Shown here: piece by piece, positions 51,880 to 63,263 of the stretch
How positions within the stretch are numbered: position 1 is the first letter of the stretch
How the letters are laid out: each line of letters opens with the position of its first letter
Origin: Candidatus Poribacteria bacterium
GTDB lineage: Bacteria > Poribacteria > WGA-4E > WGA-3G
DNA length: 64,000 nucleotides
Assembly (NCBI GenBank): GCA_022826805.1
Contig: JAJDUH010000047.1
Location: 1-64,000 of the forward strand
Direction: 5' to 3'
Translations under genes and position numbers: made by a program
The notes under the pieces: model-generated
Databases searched by the model: none
Told to the model about the DNA's origin: nothing
What the model saw: the letters and a program-made list of their open reading frames with translations, nothing else

Positions 51880-54120
51880 TTAATTCTCGGAGTTCTCAGT
51901 ATTCTCGGAACTCTCAGCGTTCTCGGCACTCTCAACACTTTCAGCGTTTGACTTACCCATTTCCTCTTTGAGTAGTGTCCCTAATGTAGTGACAGTCTCC
52001 TCGTGCACGGGTGCTTGGCGCCGGGACGCCCGCTCCCGCCGTGGACGAGATGGCTGCTCAGATCGTCTCTCGTTTTCGGTTGGCTGCTCTTCTTCAGGTA
52101 CCGCCGCACGCTCTTGCTCGGCAATGAGTGCTTTCAGGCTCAGCCCGATGCGCCTGTCTTTGGGAAACAAGTTAATTACCTTTAAGTCTAATTCGTCCCC
52201 TACCGAAACAACCTCTTCCGGCTTTTCAATCCGCCGATCCGCGAGTTCGGAGATGTGAATTAAGCCTTCGATCCCTTCCTCAAGTTTCGTGAATGCCCCA
52301 AAACTGGTGAGATTGACAATCGTGCCTCGGACGACAGAACCGACCTTGTACTTCTCTGGAACTTCTGCCCAAGGATCAGGTTGCGTCTGTTTGAGCCCCA
52401 ATGAGACTCGACGTTCAGCAGCATCAATCTGTAGCACCACTACCTCAATTTCACTACCCTCTTTAAGGGCTTCGTTGGCTGCAGCACCACGTTTCGTCCA
52501 CGAGAGATCCGAAGTATGAATCAAGCCATCAATCCCAGGCTCAATTTCAACAAATACACCAAAGTTTGTTAAGTTTCGGACACGTCCCGTAATTTTGCTG
52601 CCAACCGGTGCGCGCTCCTCCAAGAGCTCCCAAGGATTTTGCTGTAACTGTTTGAGCCCCAGTGAAATCCGCTTGTCCTCTCTCGAAATCTCAAGTACAA
52701 CGGCTTCAATCTCATCGCCCTTGTTGACGATCCGTGATGGTGCCACATTGCGGCGAGTCCACGCCATCTCGGAGACATGAATCAGACCTTCAACGCCTTC
52801 TTCAAGTTGTAAGAATGCCCCATAGTTGACAATGTTCACAACTACACCGTGAACTGTCGAGCCAATTGGGTATTTCCCCTCAATGTTTTCCCACGGATCC
52901 GGTGTTTTCTGTTTCAAACCCAACGAGATCTTCTCGTTCTCTGGGTTGATACCGATGACTTGGACTTCAATCTCTTCGCCAACTGAGACAACATCAGACG
53001 GATGATGGATACGCTTCCATGCCATATCCGTCTTATGGAGTAACCCGTCAACACCACCTAAGTCTACAAACGCCCCAAACGCGGTAATATTTTTTACCAC
53101 ACCCTTGACGAGCTGATCCACTTCAAGCGTGCTGAGTACCTCTGAGCGCTTATGCGCCAGTTCAGCCTCTAAGCATGCCCGACGAGATAAGACGATGTTA
53201 TGCCGTCGCTTGCTTAGGCTAATAACCATCATGTCAAGCGTCTGTCCGACATACTGTTCAAGGTTCTGGATGGGCCGCAATTCAACTTGTGAAGCCGGTA
53301 AAAAACCTCGCAAAGAGCCAATAGTCACCCGTAATCCACCCTTAATCCGTTCGGTGATACGACCTTTGACAGGTGTGCTGGTCTCATGCGCAGTCGCAAT
53401 CTCATCCCAAATAAGTGTCTGGTCAGCGATCTTCTTTGAAAGGACTATTTGCCCTTCTGCATCTTCACGCCGCACAATATAGACATCAATTTCATCGCCA
53501 ACCTGCACAGCAGGTAAATCGTTTTCCCCAGTATCAAATTCTGATGCTGGAATGTAGCCTTCCGACTTAAAGCCTATATCGATCATAACCTCATCGCGGC
53601 TAACATCTACCACAACCCCCTTAACAATCTCACCATCGGTAAATGCCTTGATCGAATTGTCATACGCCTCTTCAAGAGACTCAGCACTCATTGGCTCCGG
53701 TGGCTCTTCCGGTGCCGTTTCGGACGCGCCTTCATCGGTAACCTCTGTTGCCTGTTCAGTATCAGCCTCGCTAACAACTACTTCCACCTTCTCCTCAGGT
53801 GTGGTTTCATCGGTAAGCTCTGCCACTTCCTCACTATCAGCCTCGCTAACAGCCGCTGCTACTACCTCTTCAGGGGCAGTCTCATCGGTAGATGCCGCCT
53901 GTTCAGAATCGGTATCCCCTGCAGTCGTTTCCACTTCACCGCTTGGGGTTTCCTCATATTCCTCGGTCTCTGTGTCGGTTGTTGAAGCTGCCTGCACAGC
54001 TTCTGGAGCTTCTGTCTCGCTTGCTACATCCTGACTTACCTCAACCGAACTTTCAGTTGAGTGTTTTTCTTCTTCCACATCAACAGTGGATGTGTTTGTA
54101 TTTGCCTGTTCGTTGTTCAT
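51880..54120 (-). CDS. rpsA: Ribosomal protein S1 with long acidic N-terminal extension
   Basis: 746 aa. Six S1 RNA-binding domains are visible from about residue 160 to 660, e.g. IVKGVVVDVSRDEVMIDIGF, VKGVVKNITAFGAFVDLGGV, VRGTIVNLTSFGAFTKLEEG. Preceding them are about 150 residues of acidic, Ala/Thr/Glu-rich low-complexity sequence with an imperfect repeat around TDETxPEE...VSEADxEE. E. coli S1 has six domains but no such extension. The C terminus is again acidic with repeated SEN motifs. S1 guides mRNA onto the 30S subunit. ATG 54120 chosen over the TTG just before it. Confidence 0.93.
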   Translation of the reverse strand: MNNEQANTNTSTVDVEEEKHSTESSVEVSQDVASETEAPEAVQAASTTDTETEEYEETPSGEVETTAGDTDSEQAASTDETAPEEVVAAAVSEADSEEVAELTDETTPEEKVEVVVSEADTEQATEVTDEGASETAPEEPPEPMSAESLEEAYDNSIKAFTDGEIVKGVVVDVSRDEVMIDIGFKSEGYIPASEFDTGENDLPAVQVGDEIDVYIVRREDAEGQIVLSKKIADQTLIWDEIATAHETSTPVKGRITERIKGGLRVTIGSLRGFLPASQVELRPIQNLEQYVGQTLDMMVISLSKRRHNIVLSRRACLEAELAHKRSEVLSTLEVDQLVKGVVKNITAFGAFVDLGGVDGLLHKTDMAWKRIHHPSDVVSVGEEIEVQVIGINPENEKISLGLKQKTPDPWENIEGKYPIGSTVHGVVVNIVNYGAFLQLEEGVEGLIHVSEMAWTRRNVAPSRIVNKGDEIEAVVLEISREDKRISLGLKQLQQNPWELLEERAPVGSKITGRVRNLTNFGVFVEIEPGIDGLIHTSDLSWTKRGAAANEALKEGSEIEVVVLQIDAAERRVSLGLKQTQPDPWAEVPEKYKVGSVVRGTIVNLTSFGAFTKLEEGIEGLIHISELADRRIEKPEEVVSVGDELDLKVINLFPKDRRIGLSLKALIAEQERAAVPEEEQPTENERRSEQPSRPRRERASRRQAPVHEETVTTLGTLLKEEMGKSNAESVESAENAESSENTENSEN

Positions 54121-54137
54121 CAAGATACCTGGTCCAT

Positions 54138-54158
54138 TTAAAAACGCGCAACCGCGTT
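54138..54158 (-). promoter_or_regulatory. Attenuator-like hairpin in the rpsA leader
   Basis: On the minus strand AACGCG and CGCGTT (54143-54158) form a 6-bp stem followed by a short U-run (54138-54142), about 20 bases before the rpsA start. A good AAGGAGGA sequence lies a little further upstream without a clear gene start behind it. Confidence 0.4.
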
Positions 54159-54219
54159 AATCCGCCAGTTCCTCCTTATATTCAAAGTGCTTTTCGCACT
54201 CTCAAATCGGTTACGCAAT

Positions 54220-54249
54220 AGTATACCACAAATGCATAAAGAAAAGCAA
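54220..54249 (-). promoter_or_regulatory. rpsA promoter
   Basis: On the minus strand TTGCTT (54244-54249), an 18-base spacer and TATACT (54220-54225), giving a leader of about 95 bases. Confidence 0.55.
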
Positions 54250-54322
54250 CAATTTTTTTAATCGGTACGATTTCACGCTGCAAAAAACATATCCAACCCA
54301 ACATTCAGGAAAAGAATTTTAT

Positions 54323-54351
54323 TTGACTTTTTTGCTGAATTAAGATAAAAT
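54323..54351 (+). promoter_or_regulatory. Promoter of the STAS/anti-sigma pair
   Basis: TTGACT (54323-54328), a 17-base spacer and TAAAAT (54346-54351), about 50 bases ahead of the STAS gene start. Confidence 0.7.
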
Positions 54352-54408
54352 TTGGGAAAAATAGTTCTAGTAATTATGTCTAGTTCTAATTTACAAGAGG
54401 TAATTTCT

Positions 54409-54753
54409 ATGGACTCGACCAAATTAATGAAACTCCGTGAGACATCCGGCATCAAAATTATTGAGATAACAACAGACTTGAGTAGTTACGCAGCTTCTGA
54501 TTTACGGAAGGTACTTGAAGGTCTCTTAGTGGAGAAAGTTGACAGGGTCGTCGTTAATCTTAGTCAGGTGAGTCATATCAATAGTACGGCTGTAGGTGCC
54601 CTCGTAGGTGTTGCCAAACGCCTACGCCAGAACGGTGGCGATCTTAAAATTTGTGCCCTCGCTGATAATTTGACGCGCACCTTCAACCTCATTGGCGCTT
54701 CCAGCGTCCTTGAAATCTACGAATCAGAAAATAGTGCCCTCGCTGCATTTTAA
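54409..54753 (+). CDS. STAS-domain anti-sigma-factor antagonist (RsbV/SpoIIAA-like)
   Basis: 114 aa single STAS domain. The phosphorylatable serine lies in SQVSHINSTAVGALVG (DSSG-type motif, here NSTA). When unphosphorylated such proteins bind the kinase/anti-sigma partner and release the sigma factor. An RsbW-like kinase gene follows after 19 bases. ATG 54409 is chosen since AGAGG lies 8 bases before it; an upstream ATG at 54376 is in frame. Confidence 0.85.
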   Translation: MDSTKLMKLRETSGIKIIEITTDLSSYAASDLRKVLEGLLVEKVDRVVVNLSQVSHINSTAVGALVGVAKRLRQNGGDLKICALADNLTRTFNLIGASSVLEIYESENSALAAF

Positions 54754-54772
54754 ACGCACCAGACTTTAGCAT

Positions 54773-55228
54773 ATGGCGAAAGCAGATATTGAACTTAAGA
54801 TTCCGAGTGCCGTCTTTTATATTGAACCTGTCCGAGCATTCATTGGGAACCTCGCACAAAGCCTCGGATTTCCCAGAAAACGCGTAGCTGACATCCAACT
54901 TGTGCTTGATGAAGTCTGCAGCAACGCAGTACACCACGGTTCGGCTAACGCTACGGTTGGCGTCAAATTGCGAATAGCAGTTGATGCTCATGCCCTTGAA
55001 ATTTTGGTAAGGGATACCGGATCAGGAAATGCAAGGCAAAAGAACTGGCTAACACATGAAAGGCTCTTGGAAATTGAAGCAAATCGCTCTCCAACCAGCG
55101 AGAGGGGACACGGTATTTTCATCGCAAAGTCGCTTTCAGATACACATGAAATGCGATCCAACGAAGCCGGCGGCACAGATGTCCGAGTCGTTTTCTATCT
55201 TCTAAAATCCAACAAGGTCGAGGTTTAA
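54773..55228 (+). CDS. Anti-sigma regulatory serine kinase (RsbW/SpoIIAB-like)
   Basis: 151 aa GHKL ATPase. The N box reads LVLDEVCSNAVHHGS, the G1 box LVRDTGSGN and the G2 region SERGHGIFIAKSL. Such proteins phosphorylate STAS antagonists and hold a sigma factor or other target. The sigma factor itself is not in the window. It converges with the RsbU-like phosphatase gene, with only 2 bases between the stop codons. Confidence 0.87.
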   Translation: MAKADIELKIPSAVFYIEPVRAFIGNLAQSLGFPRKRVADIQLVLDEVCSNAVHHGSANATVGVKLRIAVDAHALEILVRDTGSGNARQKNWLTHERLLEIEANRSPTSERGHGIFIAKSLSDTHEMRSNEAGGTDVRVVFYLLKSNKVEV

Positions 55229-55230
55229 TT

Positions 55231-56415
55231 TCAGCCTGCAGCTTCAATAGCGATGAGCGTCAGATCATCGTCTTTCGGGCAATTGGCTGTGAATGTATCA
55301 ACTGACTCGGAGACGTTAGCAATAAGCTGTGCTGCAGGTTGGCTCGCACACTCACTTACTAACTCTTCAAGACGCTCTACTGTAAATTCTTCCCCTTGAG
55401 AATTCTTGGCTTCGTAAACCCCGTCGGTATATAGAAAGATCTTGCTCAACCGATCAAACGGATAATGAACAGTTTCATAAACCGACTCTCGCCAAATGCC
55501 CAATCCGTTTCCAGTGTTTTTATCGCCGATAGGGTAATACGCCTGTTGATCACTATTGCACAAAAACGGAAAAGAATGTCCAGCATTTGCACAGACAAGT
55601 TCACCCTTACCAAGGTCAATGATACCGCAAAACGCCGTCGCAAACATGAATAGCCGCGAACTGATCAGATCGTTAAACCGAGTGTTTAGTATCTCAAGAA
55701 GGTAACCTGGGTTATTCTCAACCAGTTCTTGAAATTCCGCTAAAATTGTTTTAATAAAGACAGTTACAAAAGCCGCTGAAACACCATGTCCCATAACATC
55801 AGAGATAAAAACGCCAAGTCGATTCCGCTCAATTTCCCAGACATCATAGAAATCCCCACCGACAGCCATCTCAGGGGTGCATCGGGAAGCTATCCGAAAT
55901 CCAGATAACTCCTGGACACCATTCTGGGGAATCAGAATCTCCTGGATACTCCTTGCCATTTGGAGTTCTTCTTCCAAACGGGCATTATGTTTCGCAAGCG
56001 TATCCTGATACCCCTTAATTCGCAAAAGGGAACGGACGCGTGCGAGTACTTCTAAACTATCAAAAGGTTTTTCGATAAAATCATCAGCCCCCGCCTCAAT
56101 AGACTTAATCCGATTTTCGCGCGTGTCCCGTAGGGCAGTTATCATTACAATTGGAATAAATTCTGTAGCCTTATTTGAGCGGACTCGCTTGACAACTTCA
56201 AAACCATCCATCCTGGGCATGTTGATATCTAACAAAATGAGATCCGGGTTCTCTTTTTCAATGGTATCAAGTGCCTCAAGTCCATCTTCAGCTGTACAGA
56301 CTGCATATCCCTTCGCATTGAGATGGATTTGTAGAATTCTGACATTTCTCGGTTCGTCATCAACAATAAGGATCTTCGAAGCTTCTTGCTCTGAAGGGCT
56401 CGTTTCAGGATTCAT
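55231..56415 (-). CDS. Response regulator with SpoIIE-type PP2C phosphatase domain (RsbU-like)
   Basis: 394 aa. A receiver domain (residues about 14-130: KILIVDDEPRN, phospho-acceptor Asp in DLILLDINMP, Lys in FIEKPFD) is joined by a helical linker (LEEELQMARSIQEILIP) to a PP2C phosphatase domain with metal-binding aspartates (GGDFYDVW, GVFISDVMGHG, TDGVYEAKN, DDLTLIAIE). Phosphorylation of the receiver should control dephosphorylation of an STAS protein. ATG preceded by AAAGGAC; it overlaps the CheY-like gene by 4 bases. Confidence 0.93.
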   Translation of the reverse strand: MNPETSPSEQEASKILIVDDEPRNVRILQIHLNAKGYAVCTAEDGLEALDTIEKENPDLILLDINMPRMDGFEVVKRVRSNKATEFIPIVMITALRDTRENRIKSIEAGADDFIEKPFDSLEVLARVRSLLRIKGYQDTLAKHNARLEEELQMARSIQEILIPQNGVQELSGFRIASRCTPEMAVGGDFYDVWEIERNRLGVFISDVMGHGVSAAFVTVFIKTILAEFQELVENNPGYLLEILNTRFNDLISSRLFMFATAFCGIIDLGKGELVCANAGHSFPFLCNSDQQAYYPIGDKNTGNGLGIWRESVYETVHYPFDRLSKIFLYTDGVYEAKNSQGEEFTVERLEELVSECASQPAAQLIANVSESVDTFTANCPKDDDLTLIAIEAAG

Positions 56416-56858
56416 GTCTCTGTCCTTTTAAGGTGGGTTTCTACGCGTTCTACCAGTACCTTGATATCAATCGGTTTACTGAGGTAATCGTCACATCCGG
56501 ATTTGAGAATTCGTTCCCTATCACCAGACATCGCCGCAGCCGTTAGCGCAATAATGGGTATATCTACCCATGCAAGGTTCGCTTTAATTCTCCTTGCTAA
56601 CTCTTCGCCACTTTGCCCTGGTAATGCGATATCCATGAGAATGAGTTGTGGCATCGCGTCTTCTAAACTCGCGATCGCTTCCACAGCATCAGTTGCTTCA
56701 ACGACTGTATAGCCTTTTGACTGCAGCACAATTCGTACAACTTTGCGGTTCAATTCTTGGTCCTCAATTACCAAGATTCGCTTTGGTGTGTCTGTCTGAC
56801 CTTCTGCCGAAGATAGTTTTGCGGTTTTCACAGGTTGTCCTCTGTTCAAGCCAGACAT
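56412..56858 (-). CDS. CheY-like response regulator
   Basis: 148 aa single receiver domain with a short N-terminal tail. The acidic pocket is ILVIEDQELN, the phospho-acceptor Asp is in PQLILMDIALPG, the Thr is in IIALTAAAM and the Lys is in YLSKPIDI. No output domain, so it works by protein contact, probably as part of a relay between the upstream histidine kinase and the RsbU-like phosphatase with which it overlaps by 4 bases. Confidence 0.92.
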   Translation of the reverse strand: MSGLNRGQPVKTAKLSSAEGQTDTPKRILVIEDQELNRKVVRIVLQSKGYTVVEATDAVEAIASLEDAMPQLILMDIALPGQSGEELARRIKANLAWVDIPIIALTAAAMSGDRERILKSGCDDYLSKPIDIKVLVERVETHLKRTET

Positions 56859-56902
56859 CTGAAATTAACCGGAATCGTAGAGTTAAGTTCCACTTTTTAA
56901 CT

Positions 56903-59242
<2,340 letters not shown>

Positions 59243-59306
59243 GTTTCCGCTCCAGAAGGTGCGAGTCAGAGGCACCTCGCGCTGCACCATTGCCATTGCA
59301 CGAAAG

Positions 59307-60068
59307 TTACTTAGTCACCAAAACCGCTCGATCTGCCAGTTTGACAACAGTTTGCGTCGTACTTTGGAAAACGAGTTCATACAATCTACCGTGATGACTC
59401 GCACTTAGGGCAATTAAATCGCAATCATTTGCCTCTGCATTCTCCAAAATATTCGAGACTGTAAAGCCACGTGCAGTCAGGAAATTAGTTTCAACATCAT
59501 AGTAGTTCAAGTACGCTTCCATCTGCTGTCTAATTTGCGTAGCCTCGGATTGCGTACTTGACAGGGCGAGTCCAAGGATCCCAGCTTTCGTCAACTCACC
59601 AACTTCTGCGACGAGCCCCAAGACGTGATCGGAGTAAACATCTCCATGATGCACAGCAAGAATTTTTCTCAAAAGTGTACACTGCTCATGCACCACGATA
59701 ATAGGCCTCGTGATATGCAGTAGAATATCGTCAATTTGGTTCTGAATAAGCTTCAACCCACGTTCCCTTACATCTTCAGGGAGCCCTACAACGACAAGGT
59801 CAGCGGAGTGTGCTTTTTCGCAAATCATTTGTCGCGGGTTCCCAGCAACCGCTTCAATATGATAATCTAAAAAGTCGTAAAGCGAACATTCCGCTTCTGT
59901 TCGACGGAGAACAGTCTCGGCTACCTCAGGACTCCCACCATGACTGCTATCTTGAAAGAAAACACACGAGAGATGTGTCCCTAAAAGCACCGCCAATTGT
60001 CCAGCGTAATCAAAGGCATTTTTCTCATAATCCGTATCGCCAATAGCGACGAGGATATTTTTAATCAT
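59307..60068 (-). CDS. Double universal stress protein
   Basis: 253 aa with two tandem Usp domains. The first begins MIKNILVAIGDTDYEKNAFD; the second (about residue 135 onward) ends with LIALSASHHGRLYELVFQST, resembling the ATP-binding G-2x-G-9x-G(S/T) pattern in weakened form. Such tandem proteins respond to starvation or redox stress. AAAGGA precedes the ATG. It is in the same run as the histidine kinase and STAS genes. Confidence 0.85.
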   Translation of the reverse strand: MIKNILVAIGDTDYEKNAFDYAGQLAVLLGTHLSCVFFQDSSHGGSPEVAETVLRRTEAECSLYDFLDYHIEAVAGNPRQMICEKAHSADLVVVGLPEDVRERGLKLIQNQIDDILLHITRPIIVVHEQCTLLRKILAVHHGDVYSDHVLGLVAEVGELTKAGILGLALSSTQSEATQIRQQMEAYLNYYDVETNFLTARGFTVSNILENAEANDCDLIALSASHHGRLYELVFQSTTQTVVKLADRAVLVTK

Positions 60069-60159
60069 CAGATATCCTTTATAGGTGTAAGACTTAATAT
60101 GTTCCTCGTAGGTCCCAAGGCACCACGCCTACAATAAAACCCAAGTTAGATGGAATTTG

Positions 60160-60510
60160 TTATACACGCTGTAACAAGGAAGCAACAGCATCATCTTCAC
60201 TTTCAAAGTTCTTAAAAACTGTGATTAACCGTGCCATGACAATGAGATTTTTGACATGCTTGTCCACGTTAATCACTGCAATTTCCCCTCCACGTGGGTG
60301 AATATCGGCATACACTTTCATTAGGGCACCAAGACCGGAACTATCCATTCCAGTTACCCCTTTAAAATCAAACACGAGTCTTGGCGGAGAGGTGAGGTTT
60401 GCGAGCTTCTCCGATATAGTTTCGGAGACATCTTTTACACCCGGGGCAATCATTCTACCGGCCAATCTAAAAATCACTACCCCTTCTTTCTCCGACATGG
60501 TGATTGGCAT
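60160..60510 (-). CDS. STAS-domain anti-sigma-factor antagonist (second)
   Basis: 116 aa single STAS domain with the canonical phosphorylation motif VTGMDSSGLGALMKVY (Ser near residue 58). Likely a target of an RsbW-type kinase and RsbU-type phosphatase such as those encoded in this cluster. AAAGGA lies before the ATG. Confidence 0.88.
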   Translation of the reverse strand: MPITMSEKEGVVIFRLAGRMIAPGVKDVSETISEKLANLTSPPRLVFDFKGVTGMDSSGLGALMKVYADIHPRGGEIAVINVDKHVKNLIVMARLITVFKNFESEDDAVASLLQRV

Positions 60511-60719
60511 AATATACTGTTCCTTTAAGTATAGAAATATCTGTATAACACACGATAAATCTAATCTTGAAATCCCTGTTGCATCGACGCTTGCCTCCCT
60601 GCCATGCTAACCGAAGTCACTGACGTGTGCTGGCATTATAAGGTCTCCACAGGTGCTTCCCACCTCCTTCAAACTGAGGGAGGCGTCTTATTTTCTGTGC
60701 AATCTATGAACAACACTAA
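60511..60719. other. Intergenic region between STAS genes
   Basis: About 200 bases without a gene. A minus-strand TATAAT lies at about 60634-60639 with only a weak -35 box, and a CCTCC/GGAGG inverted repeat is seen around 60662-60682. These could serve expression of the second STAS gene, but support is thin. Confidence 0.3.
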
Positions 60720-61067
60720 TTAACTTCCACTTGATAGTTCCGCAATCGCATCGTTTTCGCTATCAAAATGTTCAAAAATACTAACAAGCCGGCTGCGAAC
60801 AATCAAGTTTTTGATGTTTCTTCCGACATTGATGACCCCGATACGTCCTTTCTTACGCGTCGCAGTAACATGCGCACCCATGAGGGTTCCGAGACCGGAA
60901 CTGTCCATCATATTAACGCGTTCAAAATTAATGAGGATGCGCGGTTCATCAGAGCCATCTATTTGCGAAACGATCGCCTCTCGCAATTCTGAGACTGCTG
61001 CTCCCATTATTTTTCCACTCGGTTCCAGGATCGCAACGCCATTTTGCTGACGAATCGTAGTTGCCAT
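60720..61067 (-). CDS. STAS-domain anti-sigma-factor antagonist (third)
   Basis: 115 aa paralog of the preceding STAS protein with the same motif MMDSSGLGTLMGAH (Ser near residue 56) and the same IxVINVxxxIKNLIVxxRLxxxF segment. AAGGAG precedes the ATG. Expressed from the strong promoter directly upstream. Confidence 0.9.
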   Translation of the reverse strand: MATTIRQQNGVAILEPSGKIMGAAVSELREAIVSQIDGSDEPRILINFERVNMMDSSGLGTLMGAHVTATRKKGRIGVINVGRNIKNLIVRSRLVSIFEHFDSENDAIAELSSGS

Positions 61068-61126
61068 GATTCTCTCCTTCGCATTCGTTTGAAAACTGAA
61101 AATATTAACCCATTCTTTGTCATTTA

Positions 61127-61155
61127 ATTCTACATTATTTGAAATTATTTGTCAA
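61127..61155 (-). promoter_or_regulatory. Promoter of the third STAS gene
   Basis: On the minus strand TTGACA (61150-61155), a 17-base spacer and TAGAAT (61127-61132), close to consensus; start near 61120. Confidence 0.75.
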
Positions 61156-61452
61156 CCTGCAATTTAGCCATCTTACCGTTTTAAACAGATCGCCCTAAAA
61201 ACAGTTACCCCACTCTAACTTTAGAAACCCCGACAAGGAACACGGTTAGACTTTCTTAGTATCTCTTTTTATTTAATTTGACTTCCAAATGGAAATAACG
61301 TATAGTTTAAGCCATCTTGACGCATAATATGAGGTTTTGTAGCGTAAACTTTTAGTTTGCGTCCTCACGAGCACAATCTAACAGATTCTGCTACAAAGGT
61401 GGCAACTTGCGGTATAATAACAGAGAATCTTCTGTTGGCAGAAAGGAAAGTA
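61156..61452. other. Intergenic region before radC
   Basis: About 300 bases with no gene. It contains an imperfect hairpin-like repeat beginning TTTGTAGCG near 61336 (similar in its first bases to the unit at 6325) and a plus-strand TATAAT (61413-61418) about 35 bases before radC, without a clear -35 box. Confidence 0.4.
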
Positions 61453-62199
61453 ATGTACAAACTGGATTCTATGCGAATCAAGGACCTACCTAAAGATGAA
61501 CGTCCACGTGAGAGGCTTCGCGAATACGGACCTGAAAGCCTAAGAGACTCTGACCTTCTGGCTATTATCCTTAAGGACGGCTTTAGAGGGACAACAGCTG
61601 TTCAACTCGGTGAGCAGGTCCTTATGGCTTTTGAAGGCGATTTGAAACGGATGGCAGACAACAGTTCCAAGCAATTTGAAAAAATTAAAGGAATTGGCGA
61701 GGCAAAGGCGGCACAGATCGTTGCCGCTTTTGAACTCGGTAAGCGATTAGCACGATTTCACGCAGACCGCGATAAAATCACATCTCCAAGCGATGTCGCA
61801 GACCTGATGATGTCTAAGATGCGGTATCTACAGAAGGAAATCGTCTGCGTCCTCTGCCTCGATACCAAAGGTGGTGTAACAACCAAAGGTGTCGCTGGGA
61901 ACCTCAGTGATGATTTCACTTGGGGAAAAAAGTTGTCAGAAACAACAGTCTTTGAAGGAACGCTCAACGCCAGTGTTTTCCACCCACGCGAAATTTTTCG
62001 ATTCGCAATCGAAGAGTCGGCGAACTCAATCGTTCTTGTCCACAACCACCCATCCGGGGATCCACAGCCGAGTCAAGAAGACATTCGTGCAACAAAACAG
62101 TTGATCGAGGCTGGAAACCACATCGGAATTAGAGTGCTGGATCATATTGTTATCGGCGACGGTATCTTTGTCAGCCTAAAGGAGGAGGGTTTCATTTGA
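61453..62199 (+). CDS. radC: RadC family JAB/MPN protein
   Basis: 248 aa. An N-terminal helix-hairpin-helix part (KDERPRERLREYGPESLRDS, FEKIKGIGEAKAAQIVA) is followed by the JAMM metalloprotease-like fold with the zinc motif VLVHNHPSGDPQPSQED. The family was once linked to DNA repair, but the biochemical role is open. ATG 61453 is chosen because AAAGGAAAG lies right before it; the frame is open further upstream. Confidence 0.93.
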   Translation: MYKLDSMRIKDLPKDERPRERLREYGPESLRDSDLLAIILKDGFRGTTAVQLGEQVLMAFEGDLKRMADNSSKQFEKIKGIGEAKAAQIVAAFELGKRLARFHADRDKITSPSDVADLMMSKMRYLQKEIVCVLCLDTKGGVTTKGVAGNLSDDFTWGKKLSETTVFEGTLNASVFHPREIFRFAIEESANSIVLVHNHPSGDPQPSQEDIRATKQLIEAGNHIGIRVLDHIVIGDGIFVSLKEEGFI

Positions 62200-62212
62200 G
62201 GAGAATACTAAC

Positions 62213-62953
62213 TCATTGCAAAGAACGCTGCCGGAGTACCTCGTACAAAAGAACACCCGCTGCAACTGAGACATTAAGAGATTCAATCCGTCCCAACATC
62301 GGTAAGTGCACGAGATAGTCACACTTCTGTTTCACAAGTCTCCGAATGCCCGCACCTTCACCCCCCAAAACGAGGCATAATGGAACGCCAAAATCCGCAT
62401 CGGTATACGAATAGGACGCATCTCCAGCGGAACCCACAACCCATATACCTGATTTTTTAAGGAGTTCTACGGTTTGCGCGACATTCGTCACTCTGACGAT
62501 AGGTACATGTTCAGACGCACCAGCCGAGGCTTTGTGCACAGCCGGTGTGATACCGACAGCACGGTTCTTCGGAATAAGAACGGCATCAGCGTTAGCAGCA
62601 TCAGCAGTTCGAAGAACCGCACCAAGGTTTCTTGGATCTTGAACACCATCTAACATCACTAACAACGCCTCACTCTCGTTGCCTTGTATCTTCGCCAGTA
62701 TTGATGGTAGATCACTATAGTGGGTTAAATTGACGAGTGCGATAACGCCTTGATGCGGCACAGATGGTTCGAGTCTATCCAATTCACGTCGCGTGCAGCG
62801 TTTTACCGGGATGCCCGCATGTTGCGCCTTCGCGATGATATGGCGGATGCGAGAGTGGGTATTCCCTTCAGCAATCCAAATTTTTTCGACATAACGGACA
62901 CGATGCTGTAGATATTCAATGACTGGATTTCTGCCAACAATGTATTCGGACAT
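62213..62953 (-). CDS. rlmB: 23S rRNA (guanosine-2'-O-)-methyltransferase RlmB
   Basis: 246 aa SpoU/TrmH-type methyltransferase. An N-terminal substrate-binding domain (YIVGRNPVIEYLQ...) precedes the knotted catalytic domain with motif 1 LDGVQDPRNLGAVLRTADA, motif 2 LCLVLGGEGAGIRRLV and motif 3 PMLGRIESLNVSVAAGVLLYE. It modifies a guanosine of 23S rRNA with S-adenosylmethionine. It converges with radC with a gap of 13 bases. Confidence 0.93.
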   Translation of the reverse strand: MSEYIVGRNPVIEYLQHRVRYVEKIWIAEGNTHSRIRHIIAKAQHAGIPVKRCTRRELDRLEPSVPHQGVIALVNLTHYSDLPSILAKIQGNESEALLVMLDGVQDPRNLGAVLRTADAANADAVLIPKNRAVGITPAVHKASAGASEHVPIVRVTNVAQTVELLKKSGIWVVGSAGDASYSYTDADFGVPLCLVLGGEGAGIRRLVKQKCDYLVHLPMLGRIESLNVSVAAGVLLYEVLRQRSLQ

Positions 62954-62991
62954 CCTGAAATATAGATGGATAGAATTTTATCCGTAATAGG

Positions 62992-63231
62992 TTAATCACC
63001 ACGGACAAACTTGACATCCGGTCCGCGTGGTGTAATCTTGATATCCGGGTCCGCCTCTTGGCACTCGACACAGGTAATAGCACCAACATTCGCATTTCCC
63101 ATGCGCGGCGCGAGTTTTCCTAACTTAAACACGAATTTTAAAAGCTCGTCCGCCGGAATTTTCCCATTACACACATCGCACGAGATAGCCTTCCCTGACT
63201 TGACCGTCTCTAAAAGCTCCGATGCTTTCAT
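62992..63231 (-). CDS. Small zinc-ribbon protein
   Basis: 79 aa with two CxxC pairs, ISCDVCNGKI and ITCVECQEAD, expected to hold one zinc ion. The rest is charged, with no membrane segment. GGGG lies near the ATG. No specific family recognised; it sits between rlmB and iolD on the same strand. Confidence 0.65.
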   Translation of the reverse strand: MKASELLETVKSGKAISCDVCNGKIPADELLKFVFKLGKLAPRMGNANVGAITCVECQEADPDIKITPRGPDVKFVRGD

Positions 63232-63263
63232 AGTTTCCCCTTCATAGAGAGTTATCCAATCAC

